DNA from: JAJTGZ01 sp964403525
Lineage (GTDB): Bacteria > Planctomycetota > Phycisphaerae > Phycisphaerales > UBA1924
DNA: 64,000 bases
Assembly: GCA_964403525.1 (NCBI GenBank)
Contig: CAYOGE010000008.1
Span: forward strand, 1 to 64,000
Direction: 5' to 3'
A program made the translations under genes and the position numbers. Below are positions 17,388 to 26,091 of this stretch, piece after piece (the first letter of the stretch is position 1; each line of letters begins with the position of its first letter). The notes beneath the pieces are model-generated. The model saw nothing but the letters and a program-made list of their open reading frames with translations. It did not search any database and had not been told where the DNA came from.

Positions 17388-19274
17388 TCAACGCCCCATC
17401 AGCGAACCGAGCCACCCCCAGGTGAACCCTCTGCCGCTGCTGACTGGAGCTCCCTTCATCGGAGACGCATCACCCGCAGGCTCAACCTGCGGCCAGAGCA
17501 CCCAGTCGCCCGTTGGGATATCGCCGGAGACAGCGGGGAACACCGGGCTTGTCGCGGCGTTGATCGGCGACCAGGGCGTGCCGATCACGCCGCCGTTGTC
17601 GATCTTGTCGGCGCCCACGCTGTAAATCAGCGGGCGACCTCCAGCGCCTGCTCCTGCGCGAAGCACAAGCGCACGCCCAGACCACGGATCGATCGGGGCC
17701 GCTGGAAGTTGAAGCGGGACCATTTCTCCCCACGACGCCGGGAATCGCCCTTGCCTGCGGAAGTAGAGCTCAACCGCCAGCCCGGCCGCCAACGCATCGC
17801 GCTGTGCCCGTGCGACGTCGAAAGAACTCGTGACCTGCGTAAGCGACGGAACCATCAGCTCGACAAGCGAGTTCCGCACGCCCGCGCCCGCCCTGAGCGC
17901 CTCGATGTCCCTTTCGAGACCGTCGCGGTCTCGGAGGTACGGCGGTTTGGCGTTCTCTGATTCAAAGCGATCCATCATCCGGTCGTAGTACTCGGCCGTC
18001 TCCTTCCGCCGCGCAACGACCGTCGCGAGGACGGGTTTGAAGAACGCTCCCGCCATCGGCTCCGTTACTCCAAACTCGCTCGCGTACGTGGACAGCCCGT
18101 CGCACAACCGCCCGTCGCCATCGCCATCATCGGTGTAGAACCTCTGAAGCAGGTCCTCAAAGGCGCGGCGTTCAAGCCGCAGGTTCGGCCGCCACGCCCC
18201 ATCCCCGCCGAGCGAATTGGGTGCATACGCCCCCACACCGTGTGCAAGCCGGACCAACTGCCCTTCTGAGAAGAGCGCCGGGCGGTCTCGAACGGCCCGG
18301 TTGAGCGTATCGAACGTCAGGTTGGAGATCGCAAGGCTCACCAGCTGCGCGATCAGCGTTCCATCCTCGCCGCTGTGGCGCGAGAGCGCCAGCATCTGCT
18401 CGATCGCCGACACCGCGTCCGCCCCGCGCCCTTCGTACGCCGCCCGGTTCGCCTCAAAGGCCAGCAGCCGCGCGTGCTGGCGGTAGACGCTCAGTTGCGG
18501 CAGCAGCACGCCCAGCCCGATCGGGTTCTCCTTCGGATCGACCCGCTCGCCGTCGGGAATGCCCAGCTTTCCCTCCGCCGGCCCCTTCGACGACAGCACG
18601 CACGCCGACCGGGCTTTCGATGCGCCAAGCCGCACCTGCTCCAGCGCAGGTCGCACGGCATCAACCGCCGCGCACGCCGCTCCCCACTCCGGCGTTCCCG
18701 GTCGGGGGTTCGGCCAGCCGTCGATCTTTTCGACCGTCTCGCCGAACTTCGCCGCGGCAAGCCGCCGCGCCGCGTCGCGGTAGTGGGGCCAGCCGCGTTC
18801 ATCGAGCGGAACGGCGAGCGACGCCGCGTTCATCTCCGCCTGGACGTTGAACGTGATCGTCGGCGTGCCGGAGTAGTACCGCACGGTGCTCCATCCGTAG
18901 AACACCACGAGCAGGGCAAGCAGCACCCACACGGTCTGCGCCGTCTTGCGGAAGGCGCGCCACGCCCACGGGCGGTTCCGCTTCTTCGCACGTGTGATCA
19001 GCCGCGCGGTGCGCCGCGGGTCGCCGAACGACGCCTTGAGTTCTTCCGCCGTTGCGCCCGCGTCGAGCCCGTCAAGAAAGTGCCCGCACAACTCGCGAGC
19101 GACAGACACCCGCTCGCGGTTCCACAGGCGCGTCTTCCCCGTCACCGCCAGCACCAGCTCCGCCAGGGGCCCCGGCAGCCCCGACGACCGCACAACCTCC
19201 GTCGGTGACCGTCCGCTCAGGCTGCGGCGCCGCTCGTGCTCGCCCCCGTTGCCAACCATCGTGGCCGTCGTCAT
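17388..19274 (-). CDS. HAAS-domain membrane protein, partner of PadR
   Basis: 628 residues. The N-terminal part (about 30-95) contains a HAAS-like signalling domain: VARELCGHFLDGLDAGATAEELKASFGDP, a domain known to be coupled to PadR regulators. A single TM helix follows at about 108-127, then a large extracytoplasmic domain of about 480 residues that I do not recognise, with conserved-looking Trp/Pro positions. ATG 19274 overlaps the PadR stop as ATGA, so both are translated from one mRNA. It is convergent with the HEAT lipoprotein, with only 18 nt between. Confidence 0.75.
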   Translation of the reverse strand: MTTATMVGNGGEHERRRSLSGRSPTEVVRSSGLPGPLAELVLAVTGKTRLWNRERVSVARELCGHFLDGLDAGATAEELKASFGDPRRTARLITRAKKRNRPWAWRAFRKTAQTVWVLLALLVVFYGWSTVRYYSGTPTITFNVQAEMNAASLAVPLDERGWPHYRDAARRLAAAKFGETVEKIDGWPNPRPGTPEWGAACAAVDAVRPALEQVRLGASKARSACVLSSKGPAEGKLGIPDGERVDPKENPIGLGVLLPQLSVYRQHARLLAFEANRAAYEGRGADAVSAIEQMLALSRHSGEDGTLIAQLVSLAISNLTFDTLNRAVRDRPALFSEGQLVRLAHGVGAYAPNSLGGDGAWRPNLRLERRAFEDLLQRFYTDDGDGDGRLCDGLSTYASEFGVTEPMAGAFFKPVLATVVARRKETAEYYDRMMDRFESENAKPPYLRDRDGLERDIEALRAGAGVRNSLVELMVPSLTQVTSSFDVARAQRDALAAGLAVELYFRRQGRFPASWGEMVPLQLPAAPIDPWSGRALVLRAGAGAGGRPLIYSVGADKIDNGGVIGTPWSPINAATSPVFPAVSGDIPTGDWVLWPQVEPAGDASPMKGAPVSSGRGFTWGWLGSLMGR

Positions 19275-19672
19275 CGCCCACCCCCCTGCGCTATCGCCTC
19301 CGGCCCGCCCGCCGCGGCCAGCCGCGCCGGCTCCGCGCTGATGACCCCCAGCCCCGCCATCGCCTTGGCCACCCGCGCCCACTGGGCCATGTCGGTAGCG
19401 AGCCGCTTCTTCCCCTTCTCCGTGAGCCGGTAGTACTTCCGTTCGCGCCCGCCCTCCGCGCTCGGCCCATCCTGCAGGAACGACTCCACCAGCCCCTTGG
19501 CCTCGAGGTTGTAGAGCATCGGATAGAGCGTCCCCTGGCCCATATCCAGCACCCCCTCCGAGCGCCGGCTGAGGGCCTCGCCAAGCTGGTACCCGTACAT
19601 CGGGCCATCGGCCAGCAGCTTGAGCACCGCCACCGGCCCGGCACCACGCATCATCTCACGCTCGACCCGCAT
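19271..19672 (-). CDS. PadR family transcriptional regulator
   Basis: 133-residue winged-helix protein: LKLLADGPMYGYQLGEALSR and GQGTLYPMLYNLEAKGLVES form the PadR HTH and wing, followed by a short C-terminal dimerisation helix. ATG 19672 has AGGAG 6 nt upstream. A T/A-rich near-palindrome lies 19-39 nt upstream and overlaps the likely -10, so autorepression is expected. PadR proteins usually repress and are released by a small ligand or a membrane partner; here the partner is the HAAS protein. Confidence 0.9.
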   Translation of the reverse strand: MRVEREMMRGAGPVAVLKLLADGPMYGYQLGEALSRRSEGVLDMGQGTLYPMLYNLEAKGLVESFLQDGPSAEGGRERKYYRLTEKGKKRLATDMAQWARVAKAMAGLGVISAEPARLAAAGGPEAIAQGGGR

Positions 19673-19690
19673 AGGAAGCTCCTGTCAGAG

Positions 19691-19725
19691 ATACTATGTA
19701 TACCATACTATTGATGCCAGTGCAA
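19691..19725 (-). promoter_or_regulatory. padR promoter and candidate PadR operator
   Basis: On the minus strand TTGCAC (19720-19725) is separated by 17 nt from TATACA (19697-19702). The -10 lies inside the partial palindrome TATG-TATAC-CATA (19695-19707) flanked by two ATACTAT copies (19691-19697 and 19705-19711). This is strikingly AT-rich for the region. Binding here would block RNA polymerase. Confidence 0.55.
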
Positions 19726-19806
19726 GGTTCCAGGATTCTGGCGACAGTTTGTCCACGATTTGTCCACAGCCACACCAGTGGTGCTGCGAAACACGCCCCG
19801 CAGCCC

Positions 19807-19841
19807 CCAAAACGAACAAGCCCCGCCATTGCTGGCAGGGC
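19807..19841 (-). terminator. Rho-independent terminator of tRNA-Asp
   Basis: On the minus strand GCCC-x-TGCC...GGCG-x-GGGC type stem (plus coordinates 19820-19841: 4 bp, a mismatch, 4 bp, TTGC loop) is followed by TTGTTCGTTTT. It begins 8 nt after the tRNA-Asp 3' end. Confidence 0.65.
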
Positions 19842-19848
19842 CTGAAAG

Positions 19849-19922
<74 letters not shown>

Positions 19923-19970
19923 GGGGCGTACCCCGCGCTCCGGCCGTTGCGGGCCGATCGAGGGGGGGGA

Positions 19971-19998
19971 AATCTAGTCGCGAACCGGCACAAGTCAA
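19971..19998 (-). promoter_or_regulatory. sigma70-type promoter for tRNA-Asp
   Basis: Minus strand TTGACT (19993-19998), 16-nt spacer, TAGATT (19971-19976). The following discriminator is a run of C residues, typical of stringently controlled stable-RNA promoters. Predicted leader to the tRNA is about 40 nt. Confidence 0.6.
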
Positions 19999-20036
19999 GC
20001 GCACCACGCGTGTCGTTCGCGTGCGGGCGCGACCGG

Positions 20037-20261
20037 TTACTGAGCGCCGCCGGCAAACTGCAGGTTGCTCTTGCTGCCGGTGGGGGCATCCTGCAGGCCG
20101 AAGGCGTTGCCGCCCTTGCCCAGGATCGCCCCGTTGATAAACACAACCGCGCACGCAGCGATGAGCGCCACAACGGCCACAAAGAGAAGGCCCGTGTAAA
20201 TGTCCATCGAGGCGGTGCGCCGGCGGGTGGCGCCGGGAAGGTTCATACCCATCTGGCTCAT
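20037..20261 (-). CDS. Small single-TM protein
   Basis: 74 residues with one TM helix (about 22-46) after a short cytoplasmic Arg/Thr-rich segment, then a Gly/Ser/Asn tail. ATG 20261 has a good AGGAGA Shine-Dalgarno. It starts 28 nt after the coiled-coil protein stop on the same strand, so they are probably an operon. I do not recognise a family. Confidence 0.65.
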   Translation of the reverse strand: MSQMGMNLPGATRRRTASMDIYTGLLFVAVVALIAACAVVFINGAILGKGGNAFGLQDAPTGSKSNLQFAGGAQ

Positions 20262-20289
20262 GGTGTGGTCTCCTGTAGAGTCAGACGGA

Positions 20290-21138
20290 TCAGTTGATGC
20301 GGCTGAGAACGGTGTCGTCGGCCATCACGGTGTTGTTGCTGCCGAGGGTGTCGATGCGACCCACGGCCTCGTTGACGTCGGCGGTCAGGATGACCAGCGC
20401 ACCGACGAACTTGCCGCCGCGCACGATGTTCATCCGCTGCCCGGCCTTCACGCCGGCGGATGAGCCGGCCGAGATGAACGCGAGCGTGTCGCCGCTGGGG
20501 GCCTTGGCCGTCTTGCTCACCTTCGCGGTGATCAGCGGGCCCGTGGTGATCTCGGTGCCGCTGCGGGCGGTCGAGGGCGTGTTCGCGGCCTTGTCCTGCG
20601 CGGCGATCATGTCGGCCATCTGCTCCTGCGTGGCGCGCAGGTTCTGCGTCGCGACCTGGATCTGGCTCTCAAGGTCGGCCAGGCGGACATCCTTCTCTGT
20701 TGCCTCCTTTGAAAGGCGGAGGTACTCGGCACGCAGCTTGGTGTTCTCGTCGTTGAGCGCCGAGGCCATCTGCGTCGCCGTCTGCAGGCGTGCATCCTTG
20801 CCCGACGACTCGTTCATGAAGCGGGCGGCGTCGAGCTGCGCGGCCTTCAGGTCGGCCTGCAGCTTCGAACGCTCGTTCTGAACGTTCAGGTAGTCGGTGC
20901 GCATCGCGTTGAGCGCGGCGTTGGCCTGCTCCGACGCCTGCTTGGCGTTGGCGATTTCCTTCTGCGCGGAGGTCTGGGCCTCGTTCAGCGAGAGGATCGC
21001 GGCCGACTTCTCGGCCCGCGCGGCGTCGACGCTGTCGCGGATCGTCTGGGCGTTGTATGAGAAGGCCATCGCAAGCGCTGCGAGCAGAACGGCGAACAGC
21101 GCGGCGAACACGATCAGGATCTTCGTCACCAGATGCAC
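20290..21138 (-). CDS. Membrane-anchored long coiled-coil protein
   Basis: 282 residues: an N-terminal TM helix (about 5-26), a coiled coil of about 145 residues (about 30-175) rich in Ala/Glu/Gln/Lys, then a C-terminal beta domain (about 200-282; GDTLAFISAGSSAGVKAGQ and VNEAVGRIDTLG) resembling small barrel domains that follow coiled coils in envelope proteins. GTG 21138 is chosen because AAAGGAG lies 6 nt upstream and the longer frame is Gly/Arg-rich and non-coding-like. Followed by the 74-residue TM protein. Confidence 0.7.
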   Translation of the reverse strand: MHLVTKILIVFAALFAVLLAALAMAFSYNAQTIRDSVDAARAEKSAAILSLNEAQTSAQKEIANAKQASEQANAALNAMRTDYLNVQNERSKLQADLKAAQLDAARFMNESSGKDARLQTATQMASALNDENTKLRAEYLRLSKEATEKDVRLADLESQIQVATQNLRATQEQMADMIAAQDKAANTPSTARSGTEITTGPLITAKVSKTAKAPSGDTLAFISAGSSAGVKAGQRMNIVRGGKFVGALVILTADVNEAVGRIDTLGSNNTVMADDTVLSRIN

Positions 21139-21480
21139 GGGGAACTCCTTTGGCCAAGGCCCAACCCACTGGCGGCAGCGTGCCGCCCGGGCCCAACTGC
21201 CAAGAGTAGTACCGAAAGCCGCCCACGGTTTCAAGTGGCTGTGGCGAAAGGGTTTAGCAGCAGCAGCACCCCCCCGATCGCCCCCCCCGGTCCCCTCCCC
21301 CACGCACACCACCCGCCCACAGGAGATACCCCTATCCGGCTGCCCGCCGCCGTCCGACCACCTCCCGCCCGTCAACTTATCCTTCCTCACCGGTTCCGTC
21401 CTGCCCCTCCTTTTCCTCCCTCCTCCCCCCGCCCCTCGCCCCCCCCCGATGCAGCGGCCACTGGCCACAAGGAGGCTCAA
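21139..21480. other. Intergenic region with long pyrimidine tracts
   Basis: 342 bp between divergent genes. C runs at 21269-21301 (7, 8, 4 and 5 C, short spacers) give a potential G-quadruplex on the minus strand. A second tract of almost pure pyrimidines covers about 21403-21449. AAGGAGG just before 21481 is the ribosome binding site of the plus gene. No gene is seen. Confidence 0.5.
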
Positions 21481-22218
21481 ATGCACGCCACCCCGCTCTG
21501 TGCCCTGCGGTTGATCGCCCTGACGCTGCTGCTCGGCGGCTCCGCCGGCTGCGTGAAGGATGACCCCGCCTTCCGCTCCGGCGACCTCACCGCCCTCCCC
21601 TCACTCGCGGGCACCTGGCAGAGCACCGGGCTCGACAAGACCGACCTGAAGCTCACCTTCACCGCCGACAGGCAGTCGCTCGAAGCGGGCCGCCTCAAGG
21701 CCCGAGCCCTGAACACCACGATGGCCCGCGCCCGCGGCGATGACACCGCCGAGGTCTACACCCTTCACATCGAGAGCACCGAGACCGACGACGACGGCAA
21801 GGTGACGACAAAGGCACTCGCCGCGCGCGCCTACGCCGTAAGCGCGGGCCGGCGGACCCTCCTCTGCGTGCAGAACGATGAGCCCGCGCCCGAAGGCCTG
21901 GCGCCGACGTTCACGATCTCCAAGCAGCTCTTCATCGCCGTCGCGGTGAGCGGCGACAGACTGACGATCAACTGGCCGAAGGTGCAGATCACCCTCGCGC
22001 CATCGGTCAAGCTGCTCGACCAGCCGGGCTCAGACGACGCCCCCGCACCAACGGTTGACGCGGCGTTGCAGGCAGACGAAAACGGAAACGTGCCCGGCGC
22101 AACGCTGCTGACCAGCAGCCCCGACCGCGCCCTGTGGGTCTACCGCCACTACGGCGACCGCCCGGGGTTCTGGGAAGAGAAGGGATTGACGTTCACGCGG
22201 GTCATCCGGGCCAAATGA
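21481..22218 (+). CDS. Lipoprotein of unknown function
   Basis: 245 residues. ATG 21481 follows AAGGAGG with 5 nt spacing, a strong Shine-Dalgarno. The signal peptide ends LLGGSAGC with Cys24 as the lipidation site. The mature part starts with SLAGTWQSTGLDKTDLKLTF, a beta-sheet-like domain that recalls lipocalin-style 'GTW' proteins, and has a second part after a Asp/Pro linker (about 185). No family is recognised. Translated alone. Confidence 0.65.
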   Translation: MHATPLCALRLIALTLLLGGSAGCVKDDPAFRSGDLTALPSLAGTWQSTGLDKTDLKLTFTADRQSLEAGRLKARALNTTMARARGDDTAEVYTLHIESTETDDDGKVTTKALAARAYAVSAGRRTLLCVQNDEPAPEGLAPTFTISKQLFIAVAVSGDRLTINWPKVQITLAPSVKLLDQPGSDDAPAPTVDAALQADENGNVPGATLLTSSPDRALWVYRHYGDRPGFWEEKGLTFTRVIRAK

Positions 22219-22475
22219 ACACGGGTTGGCCTGGGAGTCGGGCGATCTGGGCGGATTACGGAGAAGAAGAGCGGGAAGCGAAACAGCCGCGTGCGGCGCG
22301 AATCAAGCGCCTTTCGCAGGACGGGGAGCCGGTCGTGCAACTGATGGCGGCTTGGCAACATCCATGCAGCGGGGTTGAGGCGGGCGGAGCGGGTGCGAAC
22401 GTCAAGCCACACCGAAGTCCACCCGTGGCCTTGGGTGCCGCGCACCCGTTCTGGACGGATAAGAATCGGAGTCTC

Positions 22476-23030
22476 TCACGACGCTTTGATGGCCGGACTG
22501 CCTCCGTCCAATGCCTGCGGGGGTACGTTCTTTAGCCGCCACCATCTTCCCAGCAGCAGGAACGCTCCGATGCCGGTCATCGATGCCGCGGAACCCAGCG
22601 AAAGGCCGATCGCTGAGAACGCGGAGCTGTCGGTGATCGATCCGCCAGCTGCGCGTTCTGCCGCGAAGGACAACGCTGCCGGGTTGATCAAAGTGGCAAA
22701 CAACGTCAGCATTGCGACTACGACAATTCCGAGCGCCGCCCCCGATCCCTCTCTGGCGCGCAGCAGCGATTGCCGCGAGCAGAGCAGAGGGCGACGCAGC
22801 GTTACCGAAGCCACGACCATCAACGACCACGCCAGCGTCAGCAAGGCGGGCAACAGGTTGAGTTTCATCTGGGTCGCTACGCCCGCGTTCTGGGCGATGC
22901 TGAGCCACTTGGAAACCGGCGGGTGAATTACCGAAGTCACAGCGATGGTGAGCGAAGCCACGCTGAGCGCGAGCGAAACCGCTCCCAGCACCCACGCCAA
23001 TGCCAGCCTGCGGTCCAAGGTGCGTTCCAT
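22476..23030 (-). CDS. Four-TM membrane protein of unknown function
   Basis: 184 residues with about four TM helices (roughly 8-32, 55-78, 95-115, 135-160) and short loops. ATG 23030 lies 8 nt after TAGAGT (minus strand) and only 118 bp from the divergent dockerin gene. No motif suggests a function. Confidence 0.6.
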   Translation of the reverse strand: MERTLDRRLALAWVLGAVSLALSVASLTIAVTSVIHPPVSKWLSIAQNAGVATQMKLNLLPALLTLAWSLMVVASVTLRRPLLCSRQSLLRAREGSGAALGIVVVAMLTLFATLINPAALSFAAERAAGGSITDSSAFSAIGLSLGSAASMTGIGAFLLLGRWWRLKNVPPQALDGGSPAIKAS

Positions 23031-23148
23031 ATCGCCCCACTCTATACAACGGGCGGCCGGGCGAATTGCGCAGACTTGTTCCGGCCACCCACCGAACGCG
23101 CGAGCCGGCAATTCCTGTGGGGCATCCCGATCCGCCGATGACGTTCCC

Positions 23149-24399
23149 ATGCTTGTTCTCGCATCTCACCTCCCAGTTGCCGCGGCGATTGCTTTGTCCG
23201 TCCCCTCGATGGCCCTTGCCCAGTGGACCGTCGTGGACCTGCACCCGGCCGGTGCGGATCAGTCGTATGTCAATGCCGCGTCGGGCGACCGTCAAGGTGG
23301 CTACGCGACGTTTCAGAGCGTTGACCGGGCATCCACGTGGCGGGGCTCGGCCGCCGGGAGGCAGGACCTGTCTTCAAGTGTCACACCTTCGTCGTATGTC
23401 TTTGGGCTCAGCGGCGAAGTCGCGGTCGGCCAAAGAGGGTACGGCGGAGGTGCGCGGGCAATTCTCTGGCGCAGTGGTATGGAGGGCGATATTGACCTGA
23501 CTCCGGAAGGCGCGTGCGCGGCACACGCGAGCGACATCAGCGGTAATGTTGTGGTGGGGGCGGTTCGGTTTCTGGAACAGTACATGCTCCGAGCCTGTAT
23601 CTGGAACCTGGAAACAGGCGAGTGGGCCGATCTGCATCCGCCTTCCTCCGACCATTCCGTCGCGTATGGAGTCGCAGGGGACCAACAGGTTGGGATGGCC
23701 TACTTCGGAAGCTCGCAGCACGCTGGAATGTGGCTCGGCACCGCCGACTCGTGGCGAGATCTGCACCCCCAGGGCTATCCCCGGTCTCACGCTTATTGCA
23801 CCGACGGCGTGACCCAAGGTGGAATGGTCATGGTCGGCACAATCGAGCACGCCAGCATCTGGACCGGGTCCAGTGAATCGTGGACAGACCTGCACCCGGG
23901 GGAAGCGGCGGGCTTTTCGATGGTCGTGGGAATCGGACGCGGAATGCAAGTCGGCGCAGTGACCCGGTCGCCCATCGTTACCGCGGCGCTCTGGCGGGGC
24001 ACCGCATCGTCGTTGATCGACTTGGGCGCTCTTCTGCCGTCCTCGTGGGATGTGCAAGACAGCTTCGCCACCTGCATCGCCGGGGACGACTTCTTCACGT
24101 ATGTCGGGGGCTACGCGCTGCAATTTGTCCAAGGGTCCGGGTACCGCTACCACGCCATCTTGTGGACCGCGCCGCACGGCGACCTCGCTTGTAGCCCAGC
24201 GGACGTCGGCGGCCCGGGCGGCGAAGCGGCGGGTGACGGCATCCTCGACAACACTGACTTCATCGTGTACATCAGCGCGTTCTTCGACCGCTCGCCCGGC
24301 GCAGACCGCGGCGTTGCGGGCGGCATCCCCGGCGCTGACGGCGAGTTCGACAACAACGACTTCATCGTCTTCATCGATCAGTTCTTCGCGGGGTGCTAA
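23149..24399 (+). CDS. Secreted protein with W-x-DLHP repeats and GC-type dockerin
   Basis: 416 residues. Signal peptide ends MALAQW. The mature domain has repeats in which a DLHP element is followed by a GxQxGxA strand: QWTVVDLHP, GEWADLHP, SWRDLHP, SWTDLHP, and SSLIDLG, like HAF-type beta-propeller repeats. The C-terminus (about 345-416) has two dockerin-type calcium loops (DGILDNTDFIVYI and DGEFDNNDFIVFI) and ends in Gly-Cys, the pattern of GC-type dockerin-anchored planctomycete proteins. It is presumably attached at the cell surface. No Shine-Dalgarno is obvious before ATG 23149. Confidence 0.8.
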   Translation: MLVLASHLPVAAAIALSVPSMALAQWTVVDLHPAGADQSYVNAASGDRQGGYATFQSVDRASTWRGSAAGRQDLSSSVTPSSYVFGLSGEVAVGQRGYGGGARAILWRSGMEGDIDLTPEGACAAHASDISGNVVVGAVRFLEQYMLRACIWNLETGEWADLHPPSSDHSVAYGVAGDQQVGMAYFGSSQHAGMWLGTADSWRDLHPQGYPRSHAYCTDGVTQGGMVMVGTIEHASIWTGSSESWTDLHPGEAAGFSMVVGIGRGMQVGAVTRSPIVTAALWRGTASSLIDLGALLPSSWDVQDSFATCIAGDDFFTYVGGYALQFVQGSGYRYHAILWTAPHGDLACSPADVGGPGGEAAGDGILDNTDFIVYISAFFDRSPGADRGVAGGIPGADGEFDNNDFIVFIDQFFAGC

Positions 24400-24749
24400 G
24401 GATCCGCTCGGCTCCCTCACCGCGCGACACGCGGCAGCTCGACCGGCCCGTCGGTGCAGGTGCAGGTCCGCTTCGGCACCATCGGCAGCGCCGGTCAGAT
24501 CGGCGTGACGAGTGTGAATTTGGCGGCTTGAAGCCGTCGAGCATCGCAGAGAAACAAGAAGCCCCGGGCGTCACCCTTGCGCCCGGGGATTTCTCGTTTG
24601 GCGAGCGGTCAAAAGACACTGCTATTGCCGAAGGGGCTCGCTGCGGGCGGCCGCTCACTGATCGATCCGACGCACAGGTTTTGTGCGCCGGCCCCACCGG
24701 CTCAACACCCCGGAGCTTGGAGCGAGCGGGGGGGCGTCTTGACGCTCTC
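24400..24749. other. Convergent intergenic region with terminator
   Basis: 350 bp between a plus gene and a minus gene. The only structure seen is the hairpin at 24549-24595, listed separately. Reading on past the dockerin stop in the same frame gives 44 open codons, without a start, and I do not count it as a gene. Confidence 0.5.
24549..24595. terminator. Bidirectional rho-independent terminator
   Basis: CCCCGGGCG (24562-24570) pairs perfectly with CGCCCGGGG (24580-24588), loop of 9 nt. A-rich GAGAAACAAGAA precedes and ATTTCTCGTTT follows, so the outer GAGAAA/TTTCTC can also pair and both strands end in a T-rich tail. It serves the convergent genes ending at 24399 and 24750. Confidence 0.75.
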
Positions 24750-25232
24750 TCAACGGCTCCGAGGCCGCCTCTTCCACCGCTCAATGGTTTCGGCCAGCAC
24801 GTACGGCTCGCCGCACTCCGCGCAGACCCCTCGCTCCGCCAGCGGGTCCAGCGGGTAGCAGCAATACAGACAGAGCCGGTGCCCGTGCGCCTTGAGACGG
24901 CGGCGGTGCGCGAGTCCTGCAACGACTACCACAGTGAGGCCGACGGCAGCCACGATGGGTGAGAGCGCGAAGAGCACCGTTTCGGTCACCGGCGGAAGAG
25001 GGGGCAGCTTGTACGCTGACCTGACCGCAAGGCCCACAGACACCAGTATCGCAATCACCAAGGAAGCTGCCCCGATGCTCAGGCCGAGCACCAGCCCGGG
25101 GATCCGCAGGCCGGTGAGGCGAGCCGGGCGGCCCCGCGGGGCACGATCTTTCGCGCCGTTCGGTTGCGGCGGGTTGCCGGGCAAACCACGCAGCAATTGG
25201 GTTGCGTGGTTTGCCGCTTTGGCCTTGCTCAT
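24750..25232 (-). CDS. Two-TM protein with C-terminal zinc ribbon
   Basis: 160 residues: a basic cytoplasmic N-terminus, two TM helices (about 45-68 and 85-110), then CLYCCYPLDPLAERGVCAEC, a CxxC...CxxC zinc ribbon near the C-terminus. ATG 25232 has AAGGAG 7 nt upstream. The gene follows the acetyltransferase by 16 nt, so they form an operon. Function is unknown; such ribbons often bind a partner. Confidence 0.65.
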   Translation of the reverse strand: MSKAKAANHATQLLRGLPGNPPQPNGAKDRAPRGRPARLTGLRIPGLVLGLSIGAASLVIAILVSVGLAVRSAYKLPPLPPVTETVLFALSPIVAAVGLTVVVVAGLAHRRRLKAHGHRLCLYCCYPLDPLAERGVCAECGEPYVLAETIERWKRRPRSR

Positions 25233-25248
25233 CGGTTCGCTCCTTCGC

Positions 25249-26091
25249 CTACCCGGGCATCCTGACAAAGAGCGGCACCTCGCCAAAGTCAGCGAAACCG
25301 ATGCGCAAGTACACCGGATGGCCTTCCTCGGACGACTGGAGAACGCCCACGCGGTAGCCGAGTGTGCGGGCGATTCGGAGTGGTTTCGCAGTTGCAAAGG
25401 CGCCGAGCCCCTTGCCGCGTTCTTCGGGGATGGTCGCAACGCCGTAAATTCCCGCGACACCGTTGTGGAGATAGACCAGCGAAGTGGCGACGGGCGTGCC
25501 GTTGTTGCGCACCCAGAAGTACTGCAGCGGTGCGTCGCCGCGGGCATCGTCGTTGATGCCGCGTGCGAAGGCGGCGCCGACACGGTGCGGCAGCCCGTAG
25601 CCGCGCGAGAACACGTCCGACCATCTGTCGCGTTCGGCCGCCCTGGCCACGCGCTCAAACGTGTAGCCAGGTGGAAGCGTCGTCGCGCCGAGTTGGTCGA
25701 TGTCAACGGCCATGGCGGGGAGGCCGCCGTGCCGGGCAAACCCGCTGTCTGCGAGGACCTGCACAACCGACGCCGGCACGGGGCCGGCGAAGGCAACGGC
25801 CGCGGGTGCGCCGCAGGTGAGGAGCGGCCCGATCGCCGCTCGAACGCCCGCATCGTCGGCTGGATGAGAGACGCAGGCAAAGTTGCCAAAGGGGTGAGGC
25901 TCACCGGTGAGGATGCGGGTAAACCGCCCATCGACGACGACGTCATCGCCCGGCAGGATGCGGCGGAAGGTCGAGTCGAGGTGCCCGGTGATGATCGAAC
26001 CGATCTGATCGCCGGCGGCGATGATTGACTGAAACGGTTTCGGTTCGCTCAAGAGGTGCCCTCTGGGTTGGTGCGGGTGAACGGCGAGCAT
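25249..26091 (-). CDS. GNAT family N-acetyltransferase
   Basis: A GNAT enzyme with its acetyl-CoA binding motif A in the C-terminal half: GIYGVATIPEERGKGLGAFA, followed by the helix ATAKPLRIARTLGY and the beta5-like segment GVLQSSEEGHPVYLRIGF. The N-terminal half is a degenerate second GNAT-like domain (LSEPKPFQS to about residue 120). Substrate is unknown. ATG 26091 gives 280 residues; an upstream GTG at 26166 would add 25 residues of unconvincing sequence. Confidence 0.75.
   Translation of the reverse strand: MLAVHPHQPRGHLLSEPKPFQSIIAAGDQIGSIITGHLDSTFRRILPGDDVVVDGRFTRILTGEPHPFGNFACVSHPADDAGVRAAIGPLLTCGAPAAVAFAGPVPASVVQVLADSGFARHGGLPAMAVDIDQLGATTLPPGYTFERVARAAERDRWSDVFSRGYGLPHRVGAAFARGINDDARGDAPLQYFWVRNNGTPVATSLVYLHNGVAGIYGVATIPEERGKGLGAFATAKPLRIARTLGYRVGVLQSSEEGHPVYLRIGFADFGEVPLFVRMPG

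Noticed and set aside
24400..24532. Frame open for 44 codons after the stop of the dockerin gene
   Set aside because: No start codon, no match to a known domain, and the dockerin gene ends correctly at Gly-Cys.
24892..26028. Plus-strand open frame of 378 codons over the zinc-ribbon and GNAT genes
   Set aside because: Antisense of both genes; composition is typical of GC-rich non-coding frames.
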